Origin: Trichosphaerium sp. ATCC 40318
Taxonomy: Eukaryota; Discosea; Flabellinia; Trichosidae
DNA: 64,000 nt
NCBI GenBank assembly: GCA_038496445.1
Contig: JALMLS010000450.1
Span: 186,001-250,000 of the forward strand
Direction: 5' to 3'
A program made the translations under genes and the position numbers. The notes under the pieces are model-generated. The model saw only the letters and a program-made list of their open reading frames with translations. It had not been told where the DNA came from and did no database searches. How positions within the stretch are numbered: position 1 is the first letter of the stretch; every line of letters begins with the position of its first letter. Shown piece after piece: positions 37,801 to 49,100 of this stretch.

Positions 37801-38263
37801 ACATAAAGCTAAAGTGTATAAAAGAAATCCAACACCGCTCACCAAAGCTGATTTGTACGTCAACCTTTGGGGTTTTTTTGCATTTTGATTTTGTGCTAAC
37901 GCTCTTCAAAGGGCTATAAGCGGTTCCTGGATAGTTGGCACTCTTGGTTATATCGCTTGGTTCATAGTTGGTAATGCGTGGTTCTGGCAAGTGAGTAAAG
38001 CAGCGTGTGTTACGCCTGTGTATAACTCTATGCTTGGTACGTTATTGTGATTTTTTTTCTGGGGTTTTTTCTAAATTATCTTGTTAGTCTATGTTATCGC
38101 TATGTACTTGGTAATGGCTCTTTCTGGAACTCTTATTGCTGTGTTTATTCTACGAAGAGTATTTAAGGAACCAACGCCTTATGTGACAGATAGAACTTTA
38201 TCTACAATTGAGTTTGAAAGAGAGATTGACGTTCCATACGCTGATCAAACAAATGACTTGTAA
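22818..38263 (+). CDS. Giant filamin with tandem CH domains, about 38 filamin repeats and a four-helix membrane domain
   Basis: ATG 22818. Two calponin-homology domains form an actin-binding head: WCNTHL, FENGLVLIALLE, KALNFIKAQGLQLVNIG and VVDGNLKLILGMIWTLILRY (CH1), then SKSDVVTWLKEHL and DGRVFTALVD (CH2). From about 24150 to 37300 come some 38 Ig-like filamin repeats of about 95 residues. Most fill one exon, with phase-1 introns on both sides, and they alternate between type A (VDITPDDVVVGD...VGGR) and type B (EAPTVLFAE...VKAFNGDCD...EPKKG). Past the last repeat the frame runs through an acidic linker (GDEVIELKEDYKAENK) into four hydrophobic helices: LWSYIIPYLILVAMTVITST, IIASIVQLIDVGLLGGVLF, WIVGTLGYIAWFIVGNAWFW and VIAMYLVMALSGTLIAVFIL, then a short tail and TAA at 38261. 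There is no signal peptide, so head and repeats should be cytosolic. The protein is about 4,200 residues. It probably ties cortical actin directly to a membrane. The CH-to-repeat and repeat-to-helix joins are in frame across consensus introns. Confidence 0.88.
28977..34145 (+). repeat. Tandem 2.1-kb segmental duplication inside the filamin gene
   Basis: A block of six filamin exons (28977-31077) is followed by a near-identical block (31078-33141) and a third, three-exon partial block (33142-34145). Corresponding repeats match far better at a spacing of six than to their neighbours, and the introns match too; the intron after GAACCAAAGAAAGG at about 29270, 31370 and 33435 is almost the same in all three. 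The unit is about 2.1 kb. This points to recent unequal exchange or gene conversion. Confidence 0.85.
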
Positions 38264-39492
38264 TTTATGAAATAAAATAAAAACCGAGTATTGTACAAAA
38301 ACAGAAGGCAATGGTATTTAAACTATCTTGAACTATATAGCACAGATAGAGCGTGTTCTAAAGTATTCAAATTAACTACCAATCTCACGCAGAGGCACAA
38401 ACTTAATTAAGTAAGTACGTGCGTACAAGATCCATCTGGCGAAGCAAAAAGCTCACTGAGTAATAAATCTTTGTTGGTGAGGCGATTTCTCCTTTTGTTT
38501 TTTTGTTTAGTAGCTACTTGTCCATACCCTGCCGGATAAAAAGGGGTATGGGTACTGCTTTTGGCTGTGGTTGAACACGATCATGCGATCGTCATCATAA
38601 CTCAATTGTGGATATTCCTACCAGTTTTGGATACTTTGGATTTCAGTAACTACGACATTATGATATTCTTGACTTTTTGGTACAACAGCGGCTACGTTTA
38701 AGAACGTAGAAAATGAAAGCCCACAAGTTGTCCCTAAACAAAATGTAGGTTAGAATTCTCCTTTGAAATGTGTACCCAAATCCCGAAGTTAGTAGACGTC
38801 ATTTACAAGCGCCTTTGATGTGCTATTTACCTCGTTAAAAGACCAAAAAAGGTTTTTTCGGTAACGCGGCTTTAAAATGTCTCTAAAGAATTCTAACGTG
38901 TTTTGTTTCCTTTCATGCTGTTGCACGTTGTATTAATAACGTACACAACAGCCCTAACGTTCTAGAAACTGATTTCTTTTTTAAACTGTAGTACAGTTTC
39001 TAAAACAAGGTATTCAATTATATAGCGGGTGGAGTAGGTATTTGACTAAAATAAACAGAGTTTGAGTCAAAAAACGAGAATTATTGTTTTTCTTATTTTC
39101 TCAACTATCTCCTATGCGAAATCGACGCTAGGCATAGACACTGTACAATATGTACAAGCATATGGTAGAGTTTAAGCTTATTTCTCGTCAAAGACATTTT
39201 GCCTAATGTAGAAAACAGAAAAACGCTCGCAAACAAGCTTGCGAGCGTTTTTCTTGGCGTTCTCCGAGAATCGTATTAAAAAGGAGGTGTTTCTCCTAAA
39301 ATTACTCTGAAGTCATTATTTCTGTAAACCATGCATACGGTTACATTGATAATGATACTGTTTATAACTATAGATACTTTAAAGCTCGTTTTCAAAAAAT
39401 GAAATGAGAGAAAACACTTCAAAAAAGGCAAGAGCTCGAAATTTGGATGCTTTTTTGACCTAATTTAGAAACCTACTTACAGTTCAAGAGAT
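38264..39492. other. Intergenic stretch with two inverted repeats
   Basis: No gene supported. Besides the hairpin at 39219-39252, a weaker inverted repeat, CCATACCC (38522-38529) with GGGTATGG (38544-38551), is present. Confidence 0.45.
39219..39252. other. Perfect 14-bp hairpin
   Basis: Left arm 39219-39232 (AAAAACGCTCGCAA), six-base loop, right arm 39239-39252. The arms are perfectly complementary, GC-rich in the middle and end in a T run, like a factor-independent terminator. In a nuclear genome it might be a small-RNA or 3'-end structure; its role is unknown. Confidence 0.7.
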
Positions 39493-39921
39493 ATGCAGCT
39501 TCAGCAGTTCAACTTTGATGTTTTACAACCATTGGGATCTAATGGAAAGAATAAAGGTTCTCACAAACCGAGGCAAAAAAGAGAAAAGATGCCGCCTTTG
39601 TATACTGTACATAAATTAGAGTGCAGCGACGGCGTTACTGTTTCTCTTACAATACAAGGAGTATATAGTAATCTAGACTTCGTTTCACCATCTACCGATA
39701 CAAATGATGATATGGGATATGATACTATCCGAGCTAAACCAGCTACACATTTCGTACCAGTACAGAATATAACATTTAAGAAACAAAATAATAGCACAAT
39801 CGCAAAGAAGACAAAATTACGCGTTTTGCGTCGACCTTTGGTGACGAGACTTTCTCCACCTCTTCCCGGGAACCGTAGCTATCTAGAACAAATATCTTAC
39901 GTGCTATCCGGTAGGCGGTGA
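39493..39921 (+). CDS. Hypothetical basic protein
   Basis: A 142-residue single-exon frame with an ATG start. It has a basic patch (KPRQKREK) that could be a nuclear localisation signal, and a central segment (HKLECSDGVTVSLTIQGVYS) with beta-strand character. I recognise no family. The absence of introns and its isolated position leave open that it is one exon of a larger gene or a chance frame. Confidence 0.4.
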   Translation: MQLQQFNFDVLQPLGSNGKNKGSHKPRQKREKMPPLYTVHKLECSDGVTVSLTIQGVYSNLDFVSPSTDTNDDMGYDTIRAKPATHFVPVQNITFKKQNNSTIAKKTKLRVLRRPLVTRLSPPLPGNRSYLEQISYVLSGRR

Positions 39922-40569
39922 TGAAAAATCTGCCAAACAAAAAAAACCCAACTCAGTCGGAAAAACTATTTTGAAAATCGAAGACTGCTAATGCTTATTG
40001 CACACGTGTACACTTGTAAAAAGAAAAGAAAAAACAACACCTCTCACCTATATGTTTAACTATGGCGTAATTCAAATAAAAATACTTCAATGCTACACTT
40101 GCAGTTACTCCTTCTTTTTACTCCTTTTTTTGGAAAACAAAAAAACCAAATAGTCACTAATATAGTACGTTATCCTACAATATTAATAAAGTATACAATT
40201 ACTTTCGGGATTTGGCGTTAGAATACTTGTTGTAATAATTACATTATTTACTGGTTGCACTTGACTTAAGCCGCATAGCTATTTACTGGAATTTTCAGGC
40301 ATTTCCCTTAAAAGGTTACCCTTTTTCAGTTGAAGATAGAAACTAGCTGGAGTAAACTGCTAGCGTATTGAAGTTTCTTATATTAGAACACAATGTATAA
40401 ACTGGTAGCTACAGACTCACAGAAGATTTTGTGCGCGCACAGACAAGTTGACTTTGGAATTTCGGTGAATGCTCTATTTGTTGATTGTGGATATCCTGTT
40501 TTATTCGTAGTACTGAATCAAGGAGGTAGAACTACTACCCAGCATATGTTAAGTTGCTTCAATAATGAG
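39922..40569. other. Intergenic stretch
   Basis: AT-rich, with a CACGTG at 40003 and no supported gene. Open frames here are short and unlike coding sequence. Confidence 0.4.
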
Positions 40570-41732
40570 TTAACTTTCGGCTACTAACTTTAATCCTCTG
40601 ACAGAGAACGTTCCATCTGAAGCCAACTGAGTGCCGGAAATAGAAACAACTCGAACCTATAAAAAAAAACCATTAAATCACTTCAACGTGTATTCTACAT
40701 ACCGAAGGTATTCTCCATTCCTTCAAAGTTATAGCATTGCCGTCAATAGTAGTCAATACGCTCTACCAAGGACAAGTCAACAGACCGTTACAATACAAAA
40801 CTAATCAACTAAAACAGATTTAAAGTACTTACCAATACTATATCATCATAAATAAGTCTGCCACTTCTGAACGCAAGTGAGGATCCCATCCACAAACCAA
40901 GTTGCCCTCCAAAATCGCTTACAAGATTCACGACACTATAGACTTGGCCAGCTAAACAGTGTTAAATTGAGTTGGCCAAGCTGATTTTGACCACTTGCAT
41001 GAGTCTGGAGTATACGTGTATCCTCCTGTGTACTGCATTCCTTCGAATACTGCGCTAAAAGTACTACTCCGCAGTGATACTTGGTAAGGAAATTGATGTG
41101 GTGGAGGCGGTGGCAGAGCATCTGTCGAAGATTGTGTTGAACCATGTGCTATTGGTTCAAAGTCGTCAAAAGAGAAAGTGATCCGTTGTACAGCACTATT
41201 TTGAGAAACCTCATAGGTGATTTCTTTAGGATAACACTGAAGCCTGAGATTAGACAATGAAAATCTTAATAGTTCGTACACCAAACAGCATGTGCGATAC
41301 GCCATGAGTCGAACTAGACAAACCCCACTCTTTCTGAAGTGTCTTAGTACCCATGTTGTATTCATGAGAAACGTACCAAAATGACGTTTTTTCTACCTAT
41401 TCTAGGAGATTGAATCATTTGGTTTTGCCAAGACTCAAATACATCGTCGTTGATTAATCCTCGTTCTAATGTAAAATCGCGAGTACTATATACTAAGAAG
41501 CTGTTAGAGCAGTTTGGACGATTAATAGTAGTAACAGAAGCTGCGCCTTACATCCATCAACGAACATAGCTTCAGGGATCTCTGCAATACCAGCAGAAAA
41601 TAAATCAATGTCATTGGGATGATTATAATCTGAGCTTATAAACTGTAGCGTAAAGCGTGAAGAGCTGCCTTCTACTAACCATATTGTAATCGCAGAGTAG
41701 TACGCAAACGTAAGAAGTGTTGCTAACCTCAT
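40570..41732 (-). CDS. Secreted protein of uncertain family
   Basis: ATG at 41732 opens a signal peptide (MRLATLLTFAYYSAITIWLV). The next exons read through segments such as SDYNHPNDIDLFSAGIAEIP, STRDFTLERGLINDDVFESW and ITYEVSQNSAVQRITFSFDD. The Pro-rich PPPPPHQFPYQVSLRSSTF and later SDFGGQLGLWMGSS resemble two landmarks of DEG/ENaC channels (the Y-x-V-S-x-S-S segment and the second-helix GGQLGLWxG motif). However, no first membrane helix is seen and the residues after the motif are not hydrophobic. The end reads SISGTQLASDGTFSVRGLKL and stops at 40570. One splice junction in the middle is unresolved. I leave the family open: a diverged channel relative or an unrelated beta-rich secreted protein. 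Confidence 0.5.
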
Positions 41733-42128
41733 TTCAGTATCTTCAAAAAACAATCAGCAATGTCACGTGAAATTATTGGAAGAGTATGTATATTCACTAT
41801 CTATCATTAGCTTGGTCACGTGGAATTGAATTTCCGCAAACTCCATATTTTTTCAAGTAGCACTCTTGCTTGGACTAAATCGCTTCATTGAAAACCGTTG
41901 GTTAACAAATATATTTAGTCTACTGGGACATCTCTTAAAGCACTCATGACTAATATCAATCCACGCTATCATCATTCTAACAGGCTAAAATCAGAGCTGG
42001 CTTAAAATAATCTCTATACAGCTCATCGCCTTATATGTAGATCACAACACCAATATACACTATCTCGAACGACGCACTTGTATTTCTTTTTATTTTTCTA
42101 TGTACACGTGACAAAAACCAAAAAGGTT
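41733..42128. other. Intergenic stretch with clustered CACGTG
   Basis: No gene. Three CACGTG palindromes (41764, 41817, 42105) lie between two minus-strand genes, a position fitting the promoter of the secreted-protein gene. Confidence 0.4.
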
Positions 42129-42810
42129 TTACTGTGCACTTCCTTGCTTTTTTGTCAGCTCCTTTGCATCGTCGCTCGATATTATAGGTGGTGCAAACCA
42201 GTTATTACCATCCTTCATCTCTTCTTGAGCCCATTTATCAATCCTGGCACTAAGTCTTTGTTTAGATTGTGTAACAAAAAAAAAAAACGAGTACTTACAA
42301 TTTCGTGCCATAAGCAAGGTCGTAGTTAAACGCTGTCACTATAGATAACCCCACAAATGGTCCCCACAAGAAAGGATTTTTCTGTACAATGTGTAAAGCG
42401 CTTGCAGCACATCCAACAAGAGCTGCACTGCCTAAAATGAAAATTACTAACTGCTTAAATAACGACAACCCGAAAACGTATTAGATTACGAAATGAAGCT
42501 CATAAAAGCGTTTTTGTGGTAATAAAAGGCGTACCGCCGAACCACATTGTTCTATCTTTTGCCATTGCTTTTTGATAAGCCATTTGTTGCCTCATCATGC
42601 GTTGTTGCCCTCGCATCATGTTTCTAACCGCGAGTTAGTCAATTGTCGTTTGCTAGTCGTAAAATAGTTGGAGATAACCAATACATGGTAAAATAAGTGC
42701 TTTCTAGCATTAGTAGTGGTTACGTACATCCATTGAAGCTCCATCATCTCTTTTTGTAGACTCCGTTGGGTTTTAACCATTGACTCTGCTATTGAGTTAC
42801 CTATTCCCAT
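42129..42810 (-). CDS. PLGRKT: PLGRKT-like mitochondrial/plasma-membrane protein
   Basis: Four exons read from ATG 42810: MGIGNSIAESMVKTQRSLQK, then a Met/Gln/Arg-rich helix (MMRGQQRMMRQQMAYQKAMA), a first hydrophobic helix (SAALVGCAASALHIV), a second (FLWGPFVGLSIVTAFNYDLAYGT), and a charged tail ending KKQGSAQ. The order (amphipathic Met-rich N-terminus, two membrane helices, YDLxYGT motif) is that of plasminogen receptor with C-terminal Lys (C9orf46/PLGRKT), a small protein conserved across eukaryotes. The animal protein ends in Lys and binds plasminogen; this one ends in Gln, so a plasminogen role is not expected. Introns start GTACGT, GTACGC and GTAAGT. Confidence 0.82.
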
Positions 42811-43193
42811 GTTGCTTTATACGTTGTGTTATTTGTAGTTTGATTATTGCGATGTGTAACAGTATAGAAAACTCGTTTATTTTCGGCACTTTTGTTGTGC
42901 CACCGGTGGATTTATTGTTCAAAATTGAAAAACTGTAGGACAGTATTCTCACAACTATTGTACAATAAAATTGTATTAAAACAAAAAAATACCAAACAAA
43001 GCAAGAATACGGGCAATACATTTGTCCAAAAACGAATAATTTTCATAAAAACGCAATATTATCAAAAAAAGGTGATTTTACCACGTGGATACTATTAGTA
43101 ACCAAAATATTCCACGTGGAGTATTGTGTACTAAAAACCTATTACCAACAATCTCAGGTACATGTACAACTTTATTTAATGATATATAATAAG
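42811..43193. other. Intergenic stretch
   Basis: AT-rich spacer between tandem minus-strand genes. Two CACGTG palindromes lie 31 bp apart (43082 and 43113). No gene supported. Confidence 0.4.
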
Positions 43194-45725
43194 CTAGAAA
43201 ACAACATCATCATTTCCGTATGTTGAACGCATTTCTTCAGTTTTAACTTCTCCACTCGTACCAGTAGTGACTACGTCACGAGCTCTTCTAGAAAAAGCCC
43301 ATCCTCTTTTATACGTATTCCTTACAGCAGCTCTAAACTGCCTGCCAGTCATCCAATAGCAGAAAAAAGTAATTCCAGGGCCTATGTAAAAAAATTGGTT
43401 TAAGTATTTTGTAGTTTTTTGTATGCTTTGATCTTTACCTGCGAACGTGTATGCTGCAATAAATGAAACAACAATGTGAATCAAATCTTTTTCACAATTT
43501 GTTTGTCCTGACAACAGACACGTAAATAATTCTTTAACTTTACTAACTCCATCTTTTCGCAGCTGTTTTTTTTTGGTTAGTTTTTCATTATTGAATTCGG
43601 AACTATTTAATGTACTTACAAATTCTACGTATATGCGCCAGAATACTAAGGCGACACAATGAAACCAATATATAGCTACAACGCCTACAATTTGTTGTAG
43701 AATATGGTCTCTACGTCTGGAATCTTTCTTTCCATATTTAGGCATCTAATAACATTTTAGGGATAATTTAATTATAGGAATTCTCAACTCAAGCACGTTC
43801 TCGTTGGATAAAAATTAAGCGTAAATATGCGTGGTAGGAACAAAATCAAAATAGCGTTTTATAGACCAGTTGGGTATTGATTGGATTTAAAAAAAACGTG
43901 CCTTCCAAAGCTTATAAAAAATATATGAAAAGCAGCAAGTTCCAATGGCTACTACGCAAGATATAGGATACCCAATAACAAATACCCTTAACATAGTATC
44001 AATACATAGTTTAACACGACTATTTGGTTACTTACCAGTCCAAGCCAATACCGTAGCGTTTTTTTGCTTCGACAGAATCGGCTTAAAAATGTAAACATAC
44101 TGTTACAATAAACTGCTCTTTAACGTACTGACGCAGAACGGAAATCCTATTATTTGCCCCAACGCACCCATTGACAGTGTTATTGTTACAAAAATACAAG
44201 GTAATACCCACGTGACTGCACATATAAACTAAACAGGTTAGTTGCACAGTTGTTAAAAGAAAAGGTTTCCTTGTGACACAAACGTACAATTTTATATGGA
44301 AGTGTAAATATGAGGGTCATATACTTAGAACCTACATATACGGCATACATAAGATTTATGGTCATAGCTAACCAAACGTATACAATTTGATGAGATGCAG
44401 CAACAATTAAAATGGCTATTTTTGAAGAAAGTTAGGTGGAGGGTAAAACAAATGACAGATCTATACCTTGAATTGTACATAGTGGGAAAAATGGCCTAGC
44501 GCCAACTCCTTTACTCGCACAAAGCTATAAGAAAATCGTCAGGAAAGTACAAAATGAGGACAACGTACCACTGATTTAGGTGCAAACATAGACAAGCTTA
44601 CTGCAAGAGCAAGAACTAAACTATCAATAGCCAAGATCACAACAAAGTGTGTTTGAAAGTGGTAATACCTTATTAAACTCTTAATAAGCGATAACTCTTA
44701 TTAATCAGTTATTTTTTGTTACCTTGAATCTTGTAATAGTACGACAAGAGAAAATATCATGAGAATAATACTCAACACTGAAATAACACCAGTGACAACA
44801 TAAATCATTAGGTATGTGAAATCTAATGATGTAATTATGTTATTTGGTTATCATTTTAAGGAATCATGGCATACCTGTCATTATAGGAGGGGGACATTGC
44901 CAGCAATTGGGTTCGACTTTAAAATGTGAGTGAGGCTTTTTTTTATCTTTTCATAGATACGTACAGTTCTCTAAGCCACGCGCGTTAGGATTGAAAACCA
45001 ACGGCTCTGGACAAGTATATTGGGGTATTGCTATGGTGAGTAATAAGAAACATGATTCTGTTGGCATAAAAATGAAAGAAAACGAAAACTCGGGTGAGGT
45101 TTCTTGTTGTTTAAAATACAATAATTGATAAACCTCAAATTTGAGCGTGCCTGCGTTGTTTGGAGAAGCAGAACAGTTTGTCGCTAGCGCGGGATTATTG
45201 CAATCTGGTAGCGCAAGTTTTAACGCGTCAAATTCCACTTTGCATGCGTCTATGACGCCTAGGCACTGGTTTTTGCAGGGTATGCGAATGCCATCAATGC
45301 CACAACCTTTTACTCAATTTAGAAGGTGCCTAACCAGGTTCGTAGCACGTACTAAGGAATATGCTTTCACAAGCGTATATAGTCGCTGCTGCTCTACACT
45401 CAGGAGACGCAAAGTTTATCAAGCCATTACGTAGCTGTTCATTTACTAGTCTTTTGTACGTTAGCCGCTTACTCTGGAAAATGAAAAAAAAAAATCCGAA
45501 TTTTGTTGATCGTCACTGTAAAGAACCGCACCCGTTAGCTACCGCGAAAGAGCTTATATTAAAAGGATAAAAAACAAACGAGTTGTTTTTCACCACGATG
45601 TCGCATAGTCGGCCAGAACCTCCCGTTGCAATGTATGGTACGCATGGATTTACGTTTGGTGGGGCTGTTTGCGCATAGCAAAACGCTAAAAACGCAAAAA
45701 AATACGTAAATAACGATAAACCCAT
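43194..45725 (-). CDS. Second frizzled/smoothened-like receptor
   Basis: ATG 45725 starts a signal peptide (MGLSLFTYFFAFLAFCYAQ) followed by a cysteine-rich domain: NPCVPYIATGGSGRLCD, ASPECRAAATIYACES, IRIPCKNQCLGVIDACKVEF and ALPDCNN. This matches the CRD of the receptor at 740-2997 in Cys order (compare CQAYIHNYGGRPRLCD). Downstream exons code hydrophobic helices (YLMIYVVTGVISVLSIILMI, HFVVILAIDSLVLALAVSLS, AILIVAASHQIVYVWLAM, IVGVVAIYWFHCVALVFWRI, FFYIGPGITFFCYWMTG) and a cytoplasmic tail stopping at 43194. Many exons; only the ends are firmly placed. Ligand and coupling are unknown. Confidence 0.75.
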
Positions 45726-46137
45726 TATCAGCAGCTTTTGTATTTAACTTCTATGCACCAATTTAATACGAGTTGATCTAAAGCGAAGTGTAGTAATTTG
45801 CGTTGTTGACCAATCACTGAACAATTGCCGTAAGCGCACTATCACTGCTTAGCTATTGCCAATACTTGCACTGTGGTTGTAGGAATAATTCGTTGGGTGA
45901 CTAAATTGGTACCTCAAGTCATAAACGGCGACTTACCACTTACGTTATTTGGGACAACAGACAGGGCCTCACGCGTTCTAAACACAAGGCGCACGCAACT
46001 GATCAGCACTGATGTCCCAAAACGACTCTAAACGCGCCAAGGTACGCTCTCACATACTTTAATGTATTCCCGTTACCTCGGGTACAATAAACGTTACCTT
46101 TTGAACGTAATTATTGCCTCTTGTACCTTACTGTACA
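45726..46137. other. Divergent promoter-type region
   Basis: This separates the receptor (minus) from the RasGEF/RhoGEF gene (plus). It is rich in short GTAC-containing words and holds no supported exon. Confidence 0.4.
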
Positions 46138-49100
46138 ATGGCTTCATTGGTACAATGTACCATACCCACTGTAGAGCGTTGCTATCACAAAAAGCACCAC
46201 AAGAACTGATCCTTTGTTTTGCACTAAACTTCCTTGCGTAGTTCCAGTCTGACTATGGAAGCTCACATAGCAAAAAGAGCGGTATTTTAAAGCGGAAAGC
46301 GAAAAAGAAATATTCTCAAGGCAAAAGCAGCAAGGTACAGTTCAAACACACTACAAACAAACCACACGTCAAAAACCAATACTAAACCTAAACTTAGGGA
46401 GACAGTTCAAGTACAAAATCGGTAAGTGCCTTCAACATGCGATGTGTCAATTAACTAGCTCAACAGAAAGGAAGTGCCAAAAAATCGCCTCGTGTCTCAA
46501 ACGCTGTCAAGGTAGACACTGCGACTTCAGGATCTCCCACTACCCCGTACGCTTACGCTACGCCACAGTTTCATTTAATACGCAACCAGACGACCAAAAC
46601 ATACCTCACTCAGAGGCAAACCGCCTGCGACTGGTGGTGAGGTATCTAAATGGTTAAAGTACTATAAAGATGGTGTAGTGATTGCAGATGGTCAGCTACG
46701 GGTACGAGCGTCAGAATTGGGGTCGCAAAGCGATTTATCTTACTTGTAACACTAGGGTGGTCGTCTTCAAAATATTGTAGAGTACCTCACATCGTCTAAA
46801 TCAAAAGTACATTTGCACAAAGAAGTTTTGACAAGTTTTCGGACTTTCACAACACCACGGGAGTTATTGGATTTGTTAATAGCTCGTATGGATATTAATA
46901 ACCCATCTAAAGTGAATGAACTATTTTTGACGCGTGTGCGGTACGTATAAAAATTGTTATTACGTCAGAGATTTTTTTATTATTTTTATTTATTTTTTTC
47001 TCTTGTACTCATTCTAATATCCTTTCTGTTCAGCTCTTTGAACTTTATTAAACAGTGGGTTGCTAAGTATAGAATCGATTGGCGGAATGATGAGATATTA
47101 AGAGAAAGTCTTCGTAAATTCTTACAAGGCGAAAGAGTTATGTCTATGTTTGAAACACAATGTAAAGGGGCACTTTTAAAACTAGATCTAGTGATGGAAC
47201 AGGTATGTATACATTTAAATCTACGCCAACTATGTCAATAAAACACGTACTAAGTATGTATTTAGGCTACAAGACCTACCGTCAGTCATAATCAAAGGCC
47301 TCCGCCGTCTAGGGTATTACCGAATCTTGGTGCTAATCCTAGTACGCTCAGAATGAGTTTTGATGCCTTTTTGTACTTACAACTTTTAGCTATCGATGAT
47401 TTTCACCCAGAAGAGCTTGCACGTCAAATTACACTCATGGACTGGGACTTGTATGTCAAAGTAAAGTCTTGGGAGTGTTTAGGTTGGAATCAAAGTCATG
47501 TAGACAAGAAAAAGGTTTCTCCAAATGTTAGTCGTGTGATAGACCACTTTAATAGGGTTAGTCAGAGTTTTATTTTAACTTTTCGCTTACAATTTTATTT
47601 TCAGATATCAGGGTGGACTATCTGTGTAATTTTAGATGAACCTGACTTTAAACAACGCGTTAAGGTCATAAGCAAACTTATTAAGATGGCTGCTGTACGT
47701 TATATTTTTTCCTTTATTATTTTTCTTGTTGTTGTGCTGGTTAGGCGGTTTATGCGCAAAAAACAATTGTAAGCTTGATTTATTGCGTTGGCTAACTTTA
47801 GTTTTTTTACCCTTAGAAACTGCATTCTCTTAATAACTTTAACTCCTTGATGGCTGTTGTTGCTGGATTAAGTTTTTCAGCAGTTAATCGTTTAAAACAC
47901 AGCTGGTCTCAAGTCACAAAACAATTGGTACGTAGTTGTTTTGACACTTAAACCTGCAGTACAATTGACATTTTGTATGCATAGACTGCTAAATTTGAAG
48001 AGTTGAAGCTACAAGCAAAACGAGATGCACTACGCGAAAGCATAAAGAACGCAAATCCTCCTTGTATACCATATCTTGGTCTCTATTTAACGTTGCTGAG
48101 ACATATTGAAGAAGGTAATAACGCACAAAAATGAGATATTAGAATTAACGTTCTTTTACAGGAAACTCGGATTATTTAGTTGGATTACCTGATAGGAAGG
48201 TTATTAACTTTAATAAGCGTAGAATGATGACGCGTACGGTTTTTTTTTTGGGTATCTTTCAATTTATTTTCTTTTAGAAGTTTTGGGGAGCTTCATGCCA
48301 TTCCAACAAACTCCATATAATTTAGAACAAGTACGTAGTGGTTGCAAGAAGAAATTCTATTTTTCTCGACTTGGGTGATTTTCTATGCGTGCTGACAATG
48401 GTATAAAAGGTCTTGTATATTCAAAATCATATAAGCGATTATCCACTTAAAACAGATGATGAGAAACACAAAATATCTGTAGTGTTGGAGCCAAGAAACA
48501 CTACAATCCGTGATATAATATCAGAATCTAAGGAGCAACGTAGCAGAGCAAAAACTGGATTTACTACTCCAGACTCAGTCTCAGGTAAGAAGGAAATTTT
48601 ATTTCGCCAAAAAAAAAAGTCGAATGCGTGACTTAGTATTTGGTATAACTTAACGATTGCTAGAAATTGACTCAATAGCGAAAAATGTTTCTGGATCATC
48701 AGAAGAAACTTATGATGGCTTATCATCGAGCACAGGTGTTGTAGGATCAGTCCAAAAGGATAGATCTGAGCTTCGAAAATCAAGAAGTTTTCAAAGCTTT
48801 AAAGTGTTTCCAGCTCCTGGAGGTTCCACAGAGTTGGCCGAGGTCACTAAGATTAAGCGTGCAAATACGATAAATCGAAGAAAATTTTATGATAGGCCAC
48901 GTGGAGGTAGTACTTGGGGTGGCTTGGGATCTTCAAGTACGTGTCTTTTTTGCAATTTCGTAAAGATCATGTGCACAACCCTCACTCTGTTAATATTAAA
49001 TTTTAGTAGGCGAGGATAAAACACTAAATTCTGGATCAATTATTCGCAGGGCACTAACTGTTAATTGTGACAAAAAGGATCTGGCAGCTAAGTACCCGTC

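Noticed and set aside
40393-40587. Plus-strand open frame of 64 codons
   Set aside because: It overlaps the 3' exon of the minus-strand secreted protein, has no motif and ends within that exon.
44083-44289. Independent small secreted protein on the minus strand
   Set aside because: It lies within the span of the frizzled-like receptor between helix-coding exons and shows no signal peptide or family.
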